From NCBI RefSeq assembly GCF_025195085.2, contig NZ_JANAVY020000001.1:558001-622000 (forward strand): a DNA stretch of 64,000 nt, in the 5' to 3' direction. The notes below the pieces were generated by a model. That model did no database searches, had not been told where the DNA came from, and saw only the letters and a program-made list of their open reading frames with translations. The translations under genes and the position numbers were made by a program. The stretch comes from Vibrio intestinalis (GTDB lineage Bacteria; Pseudomonadota; Gammaproteobacteria; Enterobacterales; Vibrionaceae). Below, one piece after another: positions 9,250-18,490 of the stretch (its first letter is position 1; each line of letters opens with the position of its first letter).

Positions 9250-10362
9250 TTACGCTCCCGGGATTGGCGGTGGAGTAGCTTGAAACAGTGTATTAAGCTC
9301 GACGACATCACCGGCCTTTTCCCACGCAGCCATGCCTTGTTTCCAGACTAGACTTTCACGCGTTACCTGACCCGACGATGCTTGTTGCTTTAAGACATCA
9401 AGATTAAAAGGCCCGGTTTGCTGACCATTCATTGCAACAAAGTATTCGCTTTGCGTCGGTAAGGGCGGAGGCGTCACCGCCTGCGGAGCAGGTTGCTGCT
9501 GAGTATTCTGAGGATTCATCGATTGCGCCATTTGCTGAGCCATCGCGAAACCCATTCCCATTTCCATTCCCGCACTTGCATTACCACCATTTTCAGCTGC
9601 AGTCTTCAACGCTTCTGCCGCTTGGTATTGGGTGTATTGGTTTAAGTTACCCAAAATCCCCATCGATGAACGCTTGTCTAATGCTTCTTCAACTTCTGGT
9701 GGTAAGGAAATGTTTTCAACCATGAACTTAGCAAGCGTTAAACCATACGCAGCAAAGTCTAAGTTCATTTTCTCTTGCATCAATAACGCAAACTCATCGT
9801 AGTTCGCCGCCATATCAAGAACAGGTAAACGACTTTCACCCACAGCATCAGTAAAACGAGCTACCGCCATTGTTCTTAATTGGCCATGAATCTCATCAAT
9901 TTGGAAGCAACCATCCGTTCCCACAACTTGCTCTAAAAGCTTTAAAGGCTCACTTACGCGAATATCGAAGTTACCAAAAGCACGGATACGTACTGGCCCG
10001 AATTCAGGATCTCGTAACATAATAGGGTTCTTAGTCCCCCACTTGTTATCAGTAAACAATCGCATATTGATGAAGTACACTTCGGCTTTAAACGGAGAAT
10101 TAAAGCCATGTTTCCAACCTTTCAGTGTACTCAGGATCGGTAAGTTTTCCGTGGTCAGTTGGTACATACCCGGTTCAAATACATCAGCAATTTGGCCTTC
10201 ATTGACAAAAATGGCCACCTGCCCTTGTCTTACCGTTAGCTGTGCACCGTTTTTTATTTCATTTTGGTAACGCTCAAAGCGCCATACTAAGGTATCGTTG
10301 CTATCATCAATCCATTCAATAATATCGACAAACTCACCAACGATCTTGCTCCAAAAGCCCAT
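9250..10362 (-). CDS. SPFH-domain protein with C-terminal GYF_2 domain
   Basis: 370 residues. Residues from about 30 to 235 look like the bacterial SPFH/'virion core protein' family (VRQGQVAIFVNEGQIADVF, then EVYFINMR and GNFDIRV). A Met/Gln/Pro-rich low-complexity linker follows (about 250-300), then a GYF_2-like module (QQTGPF, LVWKQGMAAWEKA). SPFH proteins oligomerise at membranes or in rings; GYF domains bind proline-rich peptides. It is co-transcribed with the zinc-ribbon gene downstream. It is the last core gene before the island boundary. The exact role is not known to me. Confidence 0.8.
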   Translation of the reverse strand: MGFWSKIVGEFVDIIEWIDDSNDTLVWRFERYQNEIKNGAQLTVRQGQVAIFVNEGQIADVFEPGMYQLTTENLPILSTLKGWKHGFNSPFKAEVYFINMRLFTDNKWGTKNPIMLRDPEFGPVRIRAFGNFDIRVSEPLKLLEQVVGTDGCFQIDEIHGQLRTMAVARFTDAVGESRLPVLDMAANYDEFALLMQEKMNLDFAAYGLTLAKFMVENISLPPEVEEALDKRSSMGILGNLNQYTQYQAAEALKTAAENGGNASAGMEMGMGFAMAQQMAQSMNPQNTQQQPAPQAVTPPPLPTQSEYFVAMNGQQTGPFNLDVLKQQASSGQVTRESLVWKQGMAAWEKAGDVVELNTLFQATPPPIPGA

Positions 10363-10556
10363 GAAACCTCCATTACCTAAGCCAAATTAATATAGTTTTG
10401 TAGTTACTCGGTTTAACCACATGATTTATTGGGAAAAGAGTATCTGATACTCAAAGATGTAAGACAAGTACTAGACCTAATAATAAGGTTAAATTACGGG
10501 CTGACAGCCGAATGTAAGTAGCAAACCGTCTAATTTTGATGGGAAACAACAGGCAT

Positions 10557-10609
10557 AAAAAAAAGACGTCCTAAGACGTCTTTCTTCAAGAATGTGGCGG
10601 GAGTGAGAC
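10557..10609. repeat. Left attachment site: duplicate of the tRNA-Ser 3' end and its terminator
   Basis: The block here matches 37567-37619: an A-run, then GACGTCCT(A/G)AGACGTC with TTT, a short variable stretch, then GAATGTGGCGG and GAGTGAGA. The left copy lacks one T after GGCGG, and the match stops beyond GAGTGAGA. On the minus strand this is the tRNA-Ser 3' end followed by its terminator hairpin, the usual scar of integration into a tRNA gene by a P4-type integrase. The imperfect match suggests an old insertion or a hybrid att core. Confidence 0.75.
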
Positions 10610-10669
10610 GGCAGGATTAACCCCATAAGACATTGATTTAATATGAATTATAAAAACATCAAAACATAA

Positions 10670-10692
10670 AGTATTACTATAGGTATTACTTT
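10670..10692. repeat. Possible integrase arm-type sites at the left end
   Basis: AGTATTAC (10670-10677) and GGTATTACTTT (10682-10692) match the AAGTAATACC element that recurs in the 200 bases in front of the integrase gene at the other end. Presence at both ends, just inside the att repeat, fits arm-binding sites for integrase or an AlpA-type excisionase. Role is inferred. Confidence 0.55.
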
Positions 10693-10720
10693 ATGCATTT
10701 ATTACAATTGGCAATGGCGA

Positions 10721-12076
10721 CTAGAAATTTATCTTCACCGGATAACCCAATGCTCGTAGTGATTTATTGGTTCTTCCATTCCTTGGTGGTGTGGTTTCCG
10801 GTTGAGCCCAGCCTACAACCTCAGCAATTGAGTTTATCCCATAGTGAGGAATCCAAAGCTCTTCTGTTTTACTCGCTGCATAGATTCTTTCCCAAATTTC
10901 ATCAGGCTTTCCAACATACAAGATATCGAACAATATCTGTCTGATATCTTGTCCTTTCTTATTTCGCTGATTCATCAACCAACGCGCGTATAGCGGTACT
11001 CTTTCATCGCGCGAAAGTGTCTTGACTTCAGGTCGGCCTAATATTGCTGTGCTCATTTTTATCACATGGTCTTTAGTTGCATGAGTACACCAACATATTT
11101 CTTCTACTTCATCTATAGACAGATTAAGTATTCTGTCTTTAGCAAGTAGTTCATGTAGCTTTGGAGCTGTATTATAAAATGTATCATCTTCGTGCGATGG
11201 GGCTGCAGGTCGCTTTTTCCACCAAGCCAAGGCATTCATTAACGCTGCATTTGGATCTTTTTTATGCCTTGAATGAAACTCTTCATAAGGATAAGTACCA
11301 TTTTTTTGTTTTACTTCGTTATAGTAGTATGCGTGTAAAAACTGGTCGACTTGCCAATATGCAGGAATATCCTCTGAAACCCAATCAGGACGAAAATCAT
11401 TAATCTGTGAGGCTATATTGTCAATTTTGGAAATGGCAGATTGCCACTCTTTCCTGAAGTTTTCTTTTCTCTTATCAACAGTATTTGATTTGGTGTAATC
11501 ACTAACTCCATTGAACTCTGGGATTTTTCTCCCTTTTCGAGTTTTGTCATCAAATTGATCAAGGCCCGCTTTTTTTCTATCTTTCAGGAGTGCGAGCTGT
11601 TCATCGATGATGTCTTGTGAAAGAGGAACTGACTCCTCCAACTCTTTGAGCTCATCAAAGTAACTTTCTAGCTGTACGACCATATTGTTTGAAACAAGAT
11701 CTTCTTCAGTAAAGAACATTCCCGTTTCAATATTTGTCCACCAAGCTCTGTTTGAAAGATTAGCAGAGCCAATGTAAGCGCCATAGCCTTGCCACCAAAT
11801 GATTTTCGCGTGAAGCACATCCGGGATTAGCTGGCAAAAAATATTGTTCTTTATGTTTTTTAGTAACTGCGTAAGTAGCCTTGGTTGAACAGGAACGGTA
11901 TGATCGTAGCGCATCCAAATATCAAGCCGATACTTATTATGAATGCAATTTTTCAGCAATGTATCAGTGTCATCACCATATGCAATCGCTGCAAGCACAC
12001 CGTCAACTTCATCTTCAATTTTAGGCAAATACGAGGATAAATAACGTCTATTTATACCGTTTGCGATTAGCTCCAT
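10721..12076 (-). CDS. Phospholipase-D-fold protein (putative nuclease), last gene of the defence operon
   Basis: 451 residues. The N-terminal part carries one HKD-type half-site: HAK at residues 89-91 and GSAN at 103-106, in a context typical of PLD-family nucleases and lipases that dimerise to build one active site. The C-terminal 250 residues are not a family I recognise. It starts 6 bases after the stop of the HNH gene and is the end of the eight-gene run. PLD proteins occur in defence systems (DrmC of DISARM, for example). Here it may be a nuclease effector or an accessory to the ATPase/HNH pair. Nuclease activity is inferred from the motif only. Confidence 0.75.
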   Translation of the reverse strand: MELIANGINRRYLSSYLPKIEDEVDGVLAAIAYGDDTDTLLKNCIHNKYRLDIWMRYDHTVPVQPRLLTQLLKNIKNNIFCQLIPDVLHAKIIWWQGYGAYIGSANLSNRAWWTNIETGMFFTEEDLVSNNMVVQLESYFDELKELEESVPLSQDIIDEQLALLKDRKKAGLDQFDDKTRKGRKIPEFNGVSDYTKSNTVDKRKENFRKEWQSAISKIDNIASQINDFRPDWVSEDIPAYWQVDQFLHAYYYNEVKQKNGTYPYEEFHSRHKKDPNAALMNALAWWKKRPAAPSHEDDTFYNTAPKLHELLAKDRILNLSIDEVEEICWCTHATKDHVIKMSTAILGRPEVKTLSRDERVPLYARWLMNQRNKKGQDIRQILFDILYVGKPDEIWERIYAASKTEELWIPHYGINSIAEVVGWAQPETTPPRNGRTNKSLRALGYPVKINF

Positions 12077-12082
12077 AATTCA

Positions 12083-12898
12083 CTATCTCCCAAACACTGC
12101 AGCAACTACTGGTTCAGGAGCTTTCTTTCGAATACAAGCTTCGGCTACAGAAGAAAACTCTGCCTCATATTTAATATTGTCCTTCAATCTAGCTATTGCA
12201 GTCTCCTTCATGAGCCAAACTAAAGCTTGAGCTCCTTGCGCTCTAGCGCCCTTGTAATCTTCAATAGCCGAAAGGCACTCATCCCATTTTTTACCGCGCT
12301 TTTGATTCAGTTTATCTAAGCGATTAAGCCCAAGGATTTCAATGGTTTTTTCAGCTTTGAATTTTTCAATATCATCAATACCACCAGCTAAGACAGCTAT
12401 ACAGCCATCGTCATCTCTATCGAAAGAAATCAAACGAGTCTCATCCGTTAAAGGATCGATTAGCACAGCTCCTTCCAGTTTCAGAGTCATTTCCGAGCAG
12501 TTAGCAGGAGCACGAATTTCACCGTCTAAAATAGGAAAAACATCACTTTTCTTGCTATTAATTAAATGACCAGCGATAACGTAATTCTTCCAGTTGAACG
12601 TTAACCACCAATAGCCAGGTTCATAAGTGCCATCGAGGTTTTTCACGCGGCCTTTGGGCCTAAAGTGATCTACATGAATTGGGGAAATGGACTCCTCTGC
12701 TTCCGTATACCAGCATTTATTTGAGAACTGCTTTAATAACCAGTCACGAATTCTATCGTCTCGCCAAAAACCTTCTTTTTCTTGGAGAATAGTTTTCCTT
12801 GCCGCTTCATTGGGTGCAGCTCTTAATCTTGCGGTAATAGCGTCAGCTTCTGCAACCCAATCAGCTGGAGGGGTACCTGTAATTACAACTTTTCTCAC
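12083..12898 (-). CDS. HNH endonuclease, PtuB-like
   Basis: 271 residues. The core is KCWYTEAEES followed by HVDHFRPK (75-82) and WWLTFNWKNY, the pattern of the HNH family (TIGR02646-like) found as PtuB in Septu systems and in retron-associated HNH proteins. The common second cysteine of a CxxC zinc knuckle is absent; only Cys62 is present in that spot. It begins 3 bases after the ATPase stop, and pairing with an SMC/ABC-type ATPase is the defining Septu arrangement. It is expected to cut DNA or RNA when the ATPase partner releases it. Family by motif and context, not by search. Confidence 0.78.
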   Translation of the reverse strand: MRKVVITGTPPADWVAEADAITARLRAAPNEAARKTILQEKEGFWRDDRIRDWLLKQFSNKCWYTEAEESISPIHVDHFRPKGRVKNLDGTYEPGYWWLTFNWKNYVIAGHLINSKKSDVFPILDGEIRAPANCSEMTLKLEGAVLIDPLTDETRLISFDRDDDGCIAVLAGGIDDIEKFKAEKTIEILGLNRLDKLNQKRGKKWDECLSAIEDYKGARAQGAQALVWLMKETAIARLKDNIKYEAEFSSVAEACIRKKAPEPVVAAVFGR

Positions 12899-12901
12899 AT
12901 G

Positions 12902-14689
12902 CTACCCCTTCACTTTTTCTGCCAATTCTCGCGCAAGTGCTGACAACTCATCCGTTCGTTGCGCCTTCACTAATTGCTCCATAATTTGCTCAGCAAGTGC
13001 ATTCTGGGCATTAAGTTCTTCTTCATCTAATAATTGATCTAAAGGTTTTCTTCTCACCTCGTACATCTTTTCAATGAAAAGCTGATACATTGGGTCTCTA
13101 TACTCTCTTGAAAAACCAAGATCTTCTAGGCGAACAACTAAACATTCTAGCTCTTCTCTCTCGTCATCAGACAGTTCACGTCGCTTCTTTCTAGCTAACA
13201 AATCATTGCGTCTATCTAGGGCGCTTAATGTGTGTCTATCCAACGTTGATGGTAAACCAAACATATCACTCTTCAATAAGCCCGAAACCCCCATTCCCTG
13301 AGGATGTTCATCTGGTTGTTCAACAAGAGTTTTCAAGCCATTTTTACGAATGATATGAACTTGTTCCTTCTTGAGTGAACCCACCATCATTGGGTCATGA
13401 GTGGTAATCAGGATCTGTGACTCACCTTGAATAGCATTTTCGCTACGAGGCTTAAGGACGTTTTCGATGTCATCAAAATAGCGAAGTTTCCAAATTGGAT
13501 TTAGGTGAGTGTCTGGTTCATCCAGAAGGAAAAGACAATGATCCTCACTGGTTATTCGCATTAACCCAAGAACAGTCAGCATTTGTAGCTCACCTTCGGA
13601 TAGCTGAGTAAAGCTCACCTTACCGCCATCCTCATCTTTCTTTTTAACGGTAATGCGCACTTCATCAATTAGATCACCAATGTAAGCACCTTCTGCATAA
13701 CGGAAAAAGCTTTGAGGAGTCCCAACTAGTTCGCCCAGCTCTCTTAACTTCTCTGATGTTGGTACGTACATGTACAGCTGCTTTTGACGCTCTTGACGGC
13801 CACGAAAGTCCACTAACTTTGACTCTTCGTGCCTAATTGGTGCCCAGCTAACCTGCCATAATTTATCTAAGAACTCAGAAACTACATTACCACGTGCATA
13901 CCAAAATCGAGGATCACCTTGTTCAATATCATCATCTTCCAGACGACGTAACCGATGAGGTTGTTTCAATACAAACAATGCCGACTCTAACGATTCAATA
14001 TTTAAACTCTCGAGTACTCTTTTAAATACAGGATCATCTGAAAGGAGGCACGCTAGAAGCACTAGTTGGCTATGACCTCCTCGACAATAGAAAAGTCGCC
14101 TTAAGCGATCATCGCCAAAGCTTTTAAGCTGCTTGTTCTCTTCACGTTTTCTAAGGCGCTCTATCGTCTCCCTATCAGCCTCAGAATCTGACAGGTTTCT
14201 TAGCAATTCTGCAGGAATAACTTCTTCAGCAATAATTTCTTGGCGTCGATTAAAACGTCGCTGGTGCTCTTGAAATAGAGCTTCCATGCGCTCATTTCGC
14301 CCTGAATAGTAAGCAAAGATATGAGATGGCAGTAGCTCCTTATTTCGTAACAAATAGCCTTGAGATTGAGATTTACCATCAACCCATACATAAGGGCGCT
14401 TTTGCTTTTCGGTATCAGCCTCAATCTTAACGATATGATCTCGAATACTATATTCCAACAAGAAATCAAACCCAGCATCTCTATCTAAATCGACATCTCT
14501 GAATATTGTGATCAACGCTTCCATCAAGTTCGATTTACCCGTGCCGTTTTGACCGATCAGGGCATGACTTCGGATTGCCTTTTCATCACAAGGCTTTGAA
14601 CTTGAATGCCGTTCATATTTTTCTGCAAAAGTAATATCTACCCCACGCAGGTTACGATATTCCTTTAACTCAAACTTTCTCAACTGCAT
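12902..14689 (-). CDS. ABC/SMC-type ATPase, PtuA-like
   Basis: 595 residues. The N-terminal strand-loop (LKEYRNLRGVDI) is typical of RecF/SMC-like ATPases. Walker A is GQNGTGKS (46-53), the signature is LSEGE (363-367), Walker B is LFLLDEPDTHLNP (about 386-398), and the switch histidine is in TTHD (429-432). There is no TOPRIM domain after the ATPase core, which separates it from OLD/Gabija A proteins. The C-terminal 150 residues are charged and helical. With the HNH gene directly downstream it looks like PtuA of Septu (or RloA-like proteins inside type I R-M operons). It lies 13 bases downstream of hsdS, so it is transcribed with the R-M genes. Confidence 0.8.
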   Translation of the reverse strand: MQLRKFELKEYRNLRGVDITFAEKYERHSSSKPCDEKAIRSHALIGQNGTGKSNLMEALITIFRDVDLDRDAGFDFLLEYSIRDHIVKIEADTEKQKRPYVWVDGKSQSQGYLLRNKELLPSHIFAYYSGRNERMEALFQEHQRRFNRRQEIIAEEVIPAELLRNLSDSEADRETIERLRKREENKQLKSFGDDRLRRLFYCRGGHSQLVLLACLLSDDPVFKRVLESLNIESLESALFVLKQPHRLRRLEDDDIEQGDPRFWYARGNVVSEFLDKLWQVSWAPIRHEESKLVDFRGRQERQKQLYMYVPTSEKLRELGELVGTPQSFFRYAEGAYIGDLIDEVRITVKKKDEDGGKVSFTQLSEGELQMLTVLGLMRITSEDHCLFLLDEPDTHLNPIWKLRYFDDIENVLKPRSENAIQGESQILITTHDPMMVGSLKKEQVHIIRKNGLKTLVEQPDEHPQGMGVSGLLKSDMFGLPSTLDRHTLSALDRRNDLLARKKRRELSDDEREELECLVVRLEDLGFSREYRDPMYQLFIEKMYEVRRKPLDQLLDEEELNAQNALAEQIMEQLVKAQRTDELSALARELAEKVKG

Positions 14690-14702
14690 GGGGCGTCCCT
14701 TA

Positions 14703-16673
14703 CTACTCTTCGTCTTTTTCCAACATATTCGCTGTTTCTGGTTCTGCTATCCAGCCATGGGCAACTTCCACTTTTAGCTGAGCATAAAAGGCATCTATTT
14801 CACCACCAAATCGCTGCCATAGATCACTAGCATTCATTCGACCGCTTTGACGGGCTAACAGAGTTGCTAGCGGAGCATCATCTTTTCCACTTGGTTTATT
14901 TAACCCAAGGGTTATGGGTGAAACTAATTCTGTTTTTGGTACTTTCAACGGTTCTTCCTTTTTAACAGTATTCACACCAGTAAAGGTAGCTATCGCCTCT
15001 TTTACAAAAAGGCTGGACAAATCATTAAGACGTTCATATTTTTCTTTCCAAACAGAACAATGTTGATTTAATGTTCCAACGATATTAATAATTTCGATTT
15101 GCTGGCTTAATGGAGGCACTGGAAACGGAAAGCTTCTGAGCTGAGTCATGTTTATAGATGCCAAGTTGGTCGTTTGCTTCGAAGCTCGGGCAAAATAACT
15201 GCGTCCAACCATGGAGTTAAACACTAGCTCAACCCATTCATTTAAAACCTCGCCAGACGGGACTCGCACCTTAAATACGTGATTTTGATGAAGGCAATTC
15301 TCAATGTTTGAGCGCCATATAGCAGTCCTCCCGACTTTATCCCAATCACCACCTTCGGTGATCAATAAGTCTCCGGGCTGGACAGCGTACTTCTCTATCT
15401 CATCAACAGGAATATCAATCGTTTTCAAGTTAGTTAGGTTGAAAAAACCTCGTTGGACATTTGCTACAGCTAAATATGGACAACTTATGAGTTCTCTATC
15501 CTTTAGCTTTCTACCTTTAGTAACCCCACCAGTCACCAAAGCAATCTCATCAAAAGCTACCACTTGCCAGTTCGTGGGGTACTCAACATCAGACTCAGCA
15601 ACTGAAACGGACTTTTGCTTCCGCATTAATTTCTTTTCTAGATAGCAATTTAGAAGTTCAGTGCGCTGACCACGGGCCCGTTCTAGATCAGCCACATTAA
15701 AATCACTTCGGCATAAAAGGCCTTTAACAGCTAGCTCTTTAATGTGGTCGGAAAAATCAACTGTATCTTCAGCCGAGGAAAATAAACTCGAAAAATTAAC
15801 TCTTACTCGTTGCCAATGCTGCTTCAGCTCAAAAGGACTGCTTGCTTCAGCCAAAGCCCTCAATGATGCTTGGCGAAGTTGATTTTGAACTTGACGCTTT
15901 TGCTGTTGCTGCTCCTCTAGCTTGTCACAAAGAGACATTAGCTCATCAACTTTAGCCAATAGTTTTGGTATGTCATCTTTGGGTGGAACAGCAACTAGAA
16001 TATTAGAGATAGAATCCTGATTTAAAGTGTTTCCTTTTATCGCAGCTTTATTGCCAGACGATAAGTCAAAACCGTTCAAACATTTTAAAAAGTAATCATT
16101 CAACTCACTAGCAAATGGGTAAATCGAGATAATAGCTTCATTGTGGTAAGCATCGACTCCTAGAACGGAAAGGCGCCCTATAGTAAGCTTGAAACTCATG
16201 ATAAGTGTACCTGCTTTTACAGGTGGGCACTTAAACGACTTTTCTCGTGCATCTTGAGATACAGTTTCAGATGAAACAGAGATCACCTCTTGGTGACTCA
16301 TATCAGCTATTGAAAACCAAGGATATTCCCCAGTATTCCAATATACGGACTCTTTTCTTGGAGGAGTCCTTCCCGCAACGAAATGACACAAATTACCAAA
16401 CCTTACCCACCGCCAGCTGTTAGGGATTTCGAAAGGAAATTTGCTTGGTAACGGCTCAATTTTCTTATTTTGTTTAATCTCTTTTAAAGCTATCCGTTCT
16501 TGCTGAACTATTTCTATTTCTTCAAGAAACGACTTTGCTGTAGCCTCCCCTGTGCTTGAGACTAGCCTTCCTGTGACAGCTAAATGTAATACTAATTTTC
16601 GTAATTCATCTACACCACTAGGAGCATCAATAATATGCCCAAACTCAGCGATAAACTGTTTCGCATCCATCAA
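14703..16673 (-). CDS. hsdS: Type I restriction-modification specificity subunit HsdS
   Basis: 656 residues, long for HsdS because of an N-terminal segment and a C-terminal extension of about 80 residues. It has two target-recognition domains, each starting like LPSKFPFEIPNSWRWVRFGN and YPTNWQVVAFDEI, separated by conserved helical spacers (KLLAKVDELMSLCDKLEEQ). It reads the two halves of the bipartite recognition site and holds two HsdM and two HsdR subunits. Its start overlaps the hsdM stop by 4 bases. The recognition sequence cannot be predicted by eye. Confidence 0.93.
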   Translation of the reverse strand: MMDAKQFIAEFGHIIDAPSGVDELRKLVLHLAVTGRLVSSTGEATAKSFLEEIEIVQQERIALKEIKQNKKIEPLPSKFPFEIPNSWRWVRFGNLCHFVAGRTPPRKESVYWNTGEYPWFSIADMSHQEVISVSSETVSQDAREKSFKCPPVKAGTLIMSFKLTIGRLSVLGVDAYHNEAIISIYPFASELNDYFLKCLNGFDLSSGNKAAIKGNTLNQDSISNILVAVPPKDDIPKLLAKVDELMSLCDKLEEQQQQKRQVQNQLRQASLRALAEASSPFELKQHWQRVRVNFSSLFSSAEDTVDFSDHIKELAVKGLLCRSDFNVADLERARGQRTELLNCYLEKKLMRKQKSVSVAESDVEYPTNWQVVAFDEIALVTGGVTKGRKLKDRELISCPYLAVANVQRGFFNLTNLKTIDIPVDEIEKYAVQPGDLLITEGGDWDKVGRTAIWRSNIENCLHQNHVFKVRVPSGEVLNEWVELVFNSMVGRSYFARASKQTTNLASINMTQLRSFPFPVPPLSQQIEIINIVGTLNQHCSVWKEKYERLNDLSSLFVKEAIATFTGVNTVKKEEPLKVPKTELVSPITLGLNKPSGKDDAPLATLLARQSGRMNASDLWQRFGGEIDAFYAQLKVEVAHGWIAEPETANMLEKDEE

Positions 16674-18463
16674 GCTATTCCTTCATCTTTGAACTGATGG
16701 GCTAATGCAGCACCTAATTCACTTTTAAGGGCGTTTTCGACTTCATCTATTTCACCAAGTAGCTTTTTGTACTTTTCTAGTAAAACATCGGGATCATGGC
16801 TTTCTTCATCTGGTGCATTAGGGTTTGGTATATCTAAGTCATAAATCGGCCAATACAAACGGTCACCGGCTGCTTGAGCATCTTGTGCTTGAATTCGTAG
16901 TGGCTCAGCCTTAGCTTGCAGTTCCGATATCTGAGTGTTTACCCTCTCGCGGTTGTTAGAGTCTTTTGTACCCTTAAGGCTTTCTCTCAATGAGCGGACC
17001 TGGCTTTCTAGCTCACGTGCTTGATTATTTAATTGCTCGGCCTTATCCCATTGAGGTTTTGCCTCAGCAAGAGCTTCTGTACGCTTAGCCTTGAAGTCGA
17101 CTTTCCAGGCAAATTCATTCTCTACACGTTCACTAAAGTCGTTTGCTTCACTTCCCCACCATGTTTTTTCCGCTTCGAACTCTTCGATACGAATAGGCTT
17201 TGTTTTTGAGTAACTCTTATAGCCCTTCGGATACGGATGCTCGTAAAACCAAATATCACTTGTCGCAAATTCATCACTGCCGTCGGCAACCTGGCCTTTA
17301 CGTGTGAAGAACAGTAAATTGGTTTTGATTGTGGTATACGGAGCAAATACGCCTTTAGGAAGGCGAATAATGGTATGTAAATTACATTCACGGAGTAACA
17401 ACTCTTTGAGCTTGCCTTTTATGCCATCGCCAAACATTACCCCATCAGGAAGTACAACTGCAGCTCGGCCATTGTCCTTAAGTAGCTTTTTAATCATCAA
17501 AGCCATGAACATGTCTGCAGTTTCACGAGTACGTAAATCTGCTGGGTAGTCAGAGCCTACACCGTCATCTTCATAACCGCCAAACGGTGGGTTAGTAATA
17601 ATGCAGTCATGCTTATCATTGGCAGACCATTCATTCCACCCTTTAGCAAGGGTGTTACGGTGATCAATTTGACTAGGTACATCAATGTCATGCAATAGCA
17701 TGTTAGTCGTACACAAAAGGTGAGGTAACTGCTTTTTCTCAAACCCAAAAATCAGTTCTTCAATCGCTTTTTTATCTTCTGCGCTCGATTTTTTGCTCAC
17801 CTGCGTTCGGAAATGGTCTATTGCAGCAGTAAGGAAACCACCAGTACCACATGCAGGATCTAGTACTGTTTCCCTCTTATCTAGACGAGGGTTCACCATT
17901 TGCGCCATAAATTGAGTGATAGCGCGGGGAGTGTAGAACTCACCAGCATTACCCGCACCACGAAGATCGTTGAGTAATTGCTCGTATACATCACCAATAT
18001 TGGCGCGTGTTTTGAAGTCATGAAAGTTAATTGAGTCTTCAAGCTTTTCTATAATAGCCAGCATCAATGGGCCAGATTTCATATAGTTATTAGCATCTTC
18101 AAAAACTTGCTTAATAACTTTGTATTGCTTGCCGGCATTAGCATCTATGCCATCTTTCAGTGCTGGGAAAAGCCTATTGTTGACAAAGTTAGTGAGTTCA
18201 CTGCCCGCGATTTGCGGCTGTTTCTTACCTTGTGCATCAACTTTGAACGCAGCCCAGTTCCGCCAACGGTACTGTTCAGGAATCGGTGACTTGTAGGTTT
18301 TTCCTGCTTCTTCAGCATCGTCTTCCCACTCTTCTTCTCGCTGGTCGAAAACCTTAAGGAACAACATCCAAGTGAGTTGCCCTAAACGCTGTGCGTCTCC
18401 ATCAACACCATCATCTTTTCGCATGATGTCTTGGATGCTTTTTACTGTACTACTTAAATTCAT
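16670..18463 (-). CDS. hsdM: Type I N6-adenine DNA methyltransferase HsdM
   Basis: 597 residues. An N-terminal HsdM_N helical domain (about 5-150) is followed by the methylase core with DPACGTGGF (202-210, S-adenosylmethionine binding) and NPPF (291-294, catalytic motif of N6-adenine methylases). It also has EFYTPR, typical of type I M subunits. A coiled-coil stretch rich in Glu/Gln/Ala (about 470-540) makes it longer than the usual 500-residue M subunit. It methylates host sites and is needed for cleavage as well. It lies 27 bases after hsdR. Confidence 0.96.
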   Translation of the reverse strand: MNLSSTVKSIQDIMRKDDGVDGDAQRLGQLTWMLFLKVFDQREEEWEDDAEEAGKTYKSPIPEQYRWRNWAAFKVDAQGKKQPQIAGSELTNFVNNRLFPALKDGIDANAGKQYKVIKQVFEDANNYMKSGPLMLAIIEKLEDSINFHDFKTRANIGDVYEQLLNDLRGAGNAGEFYTPRAITQFMAQMVNPRLDKRETVLDPACGTGGFLTAAIDHFRTQVSKKSSAEDKKAIEELIFGFEKKQLPHLLCTTNMLLHDIDVPSQIDHRNTLAKGWNEWSANDKHDCIITNPPFGGYEDDGVGSDYPADLRTRETADMFMALMIKKLLKDNGRAAVVLPDGVMFGDGIKGKLKELLLRECNLHTIIRLPKGVFAPYTTIKTNLLFFTRKGQVADGSDEFATSDIWFYEHPYPKGYKSYSKTKPIRIEEFEAEKTWWGSEANDFSERVENEFAWKVDFKAKRTEALAEAKPQWDKAEQLNNQARELESQVRSLRESLKGTKDSNNRERVNTQISELQAKAEPLRIQAQDAQAAGDRLYWPIYDLDIPNPNAPDEESHDPDVLLEKYKKLLGEIDEVENALKSELGAALAHQFKDEGIA

Positions 18464-18490
18464 CTTACTTCTCTGTTAAATCCACGATGA

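Noticed and set aside
10591..10625. A second tRNA gene at the left island end
   Set aside because: Only the last 20 or so bases of tRNA-Ser match; no acceptor 5' strand or anticodon arm.
12902..14689. OLD/Gabija-type nuclease assignment for the ATPase
   Set aside because: No TOPRIM domain follows the ATPase core; the HNH neighbour fits Septu better.
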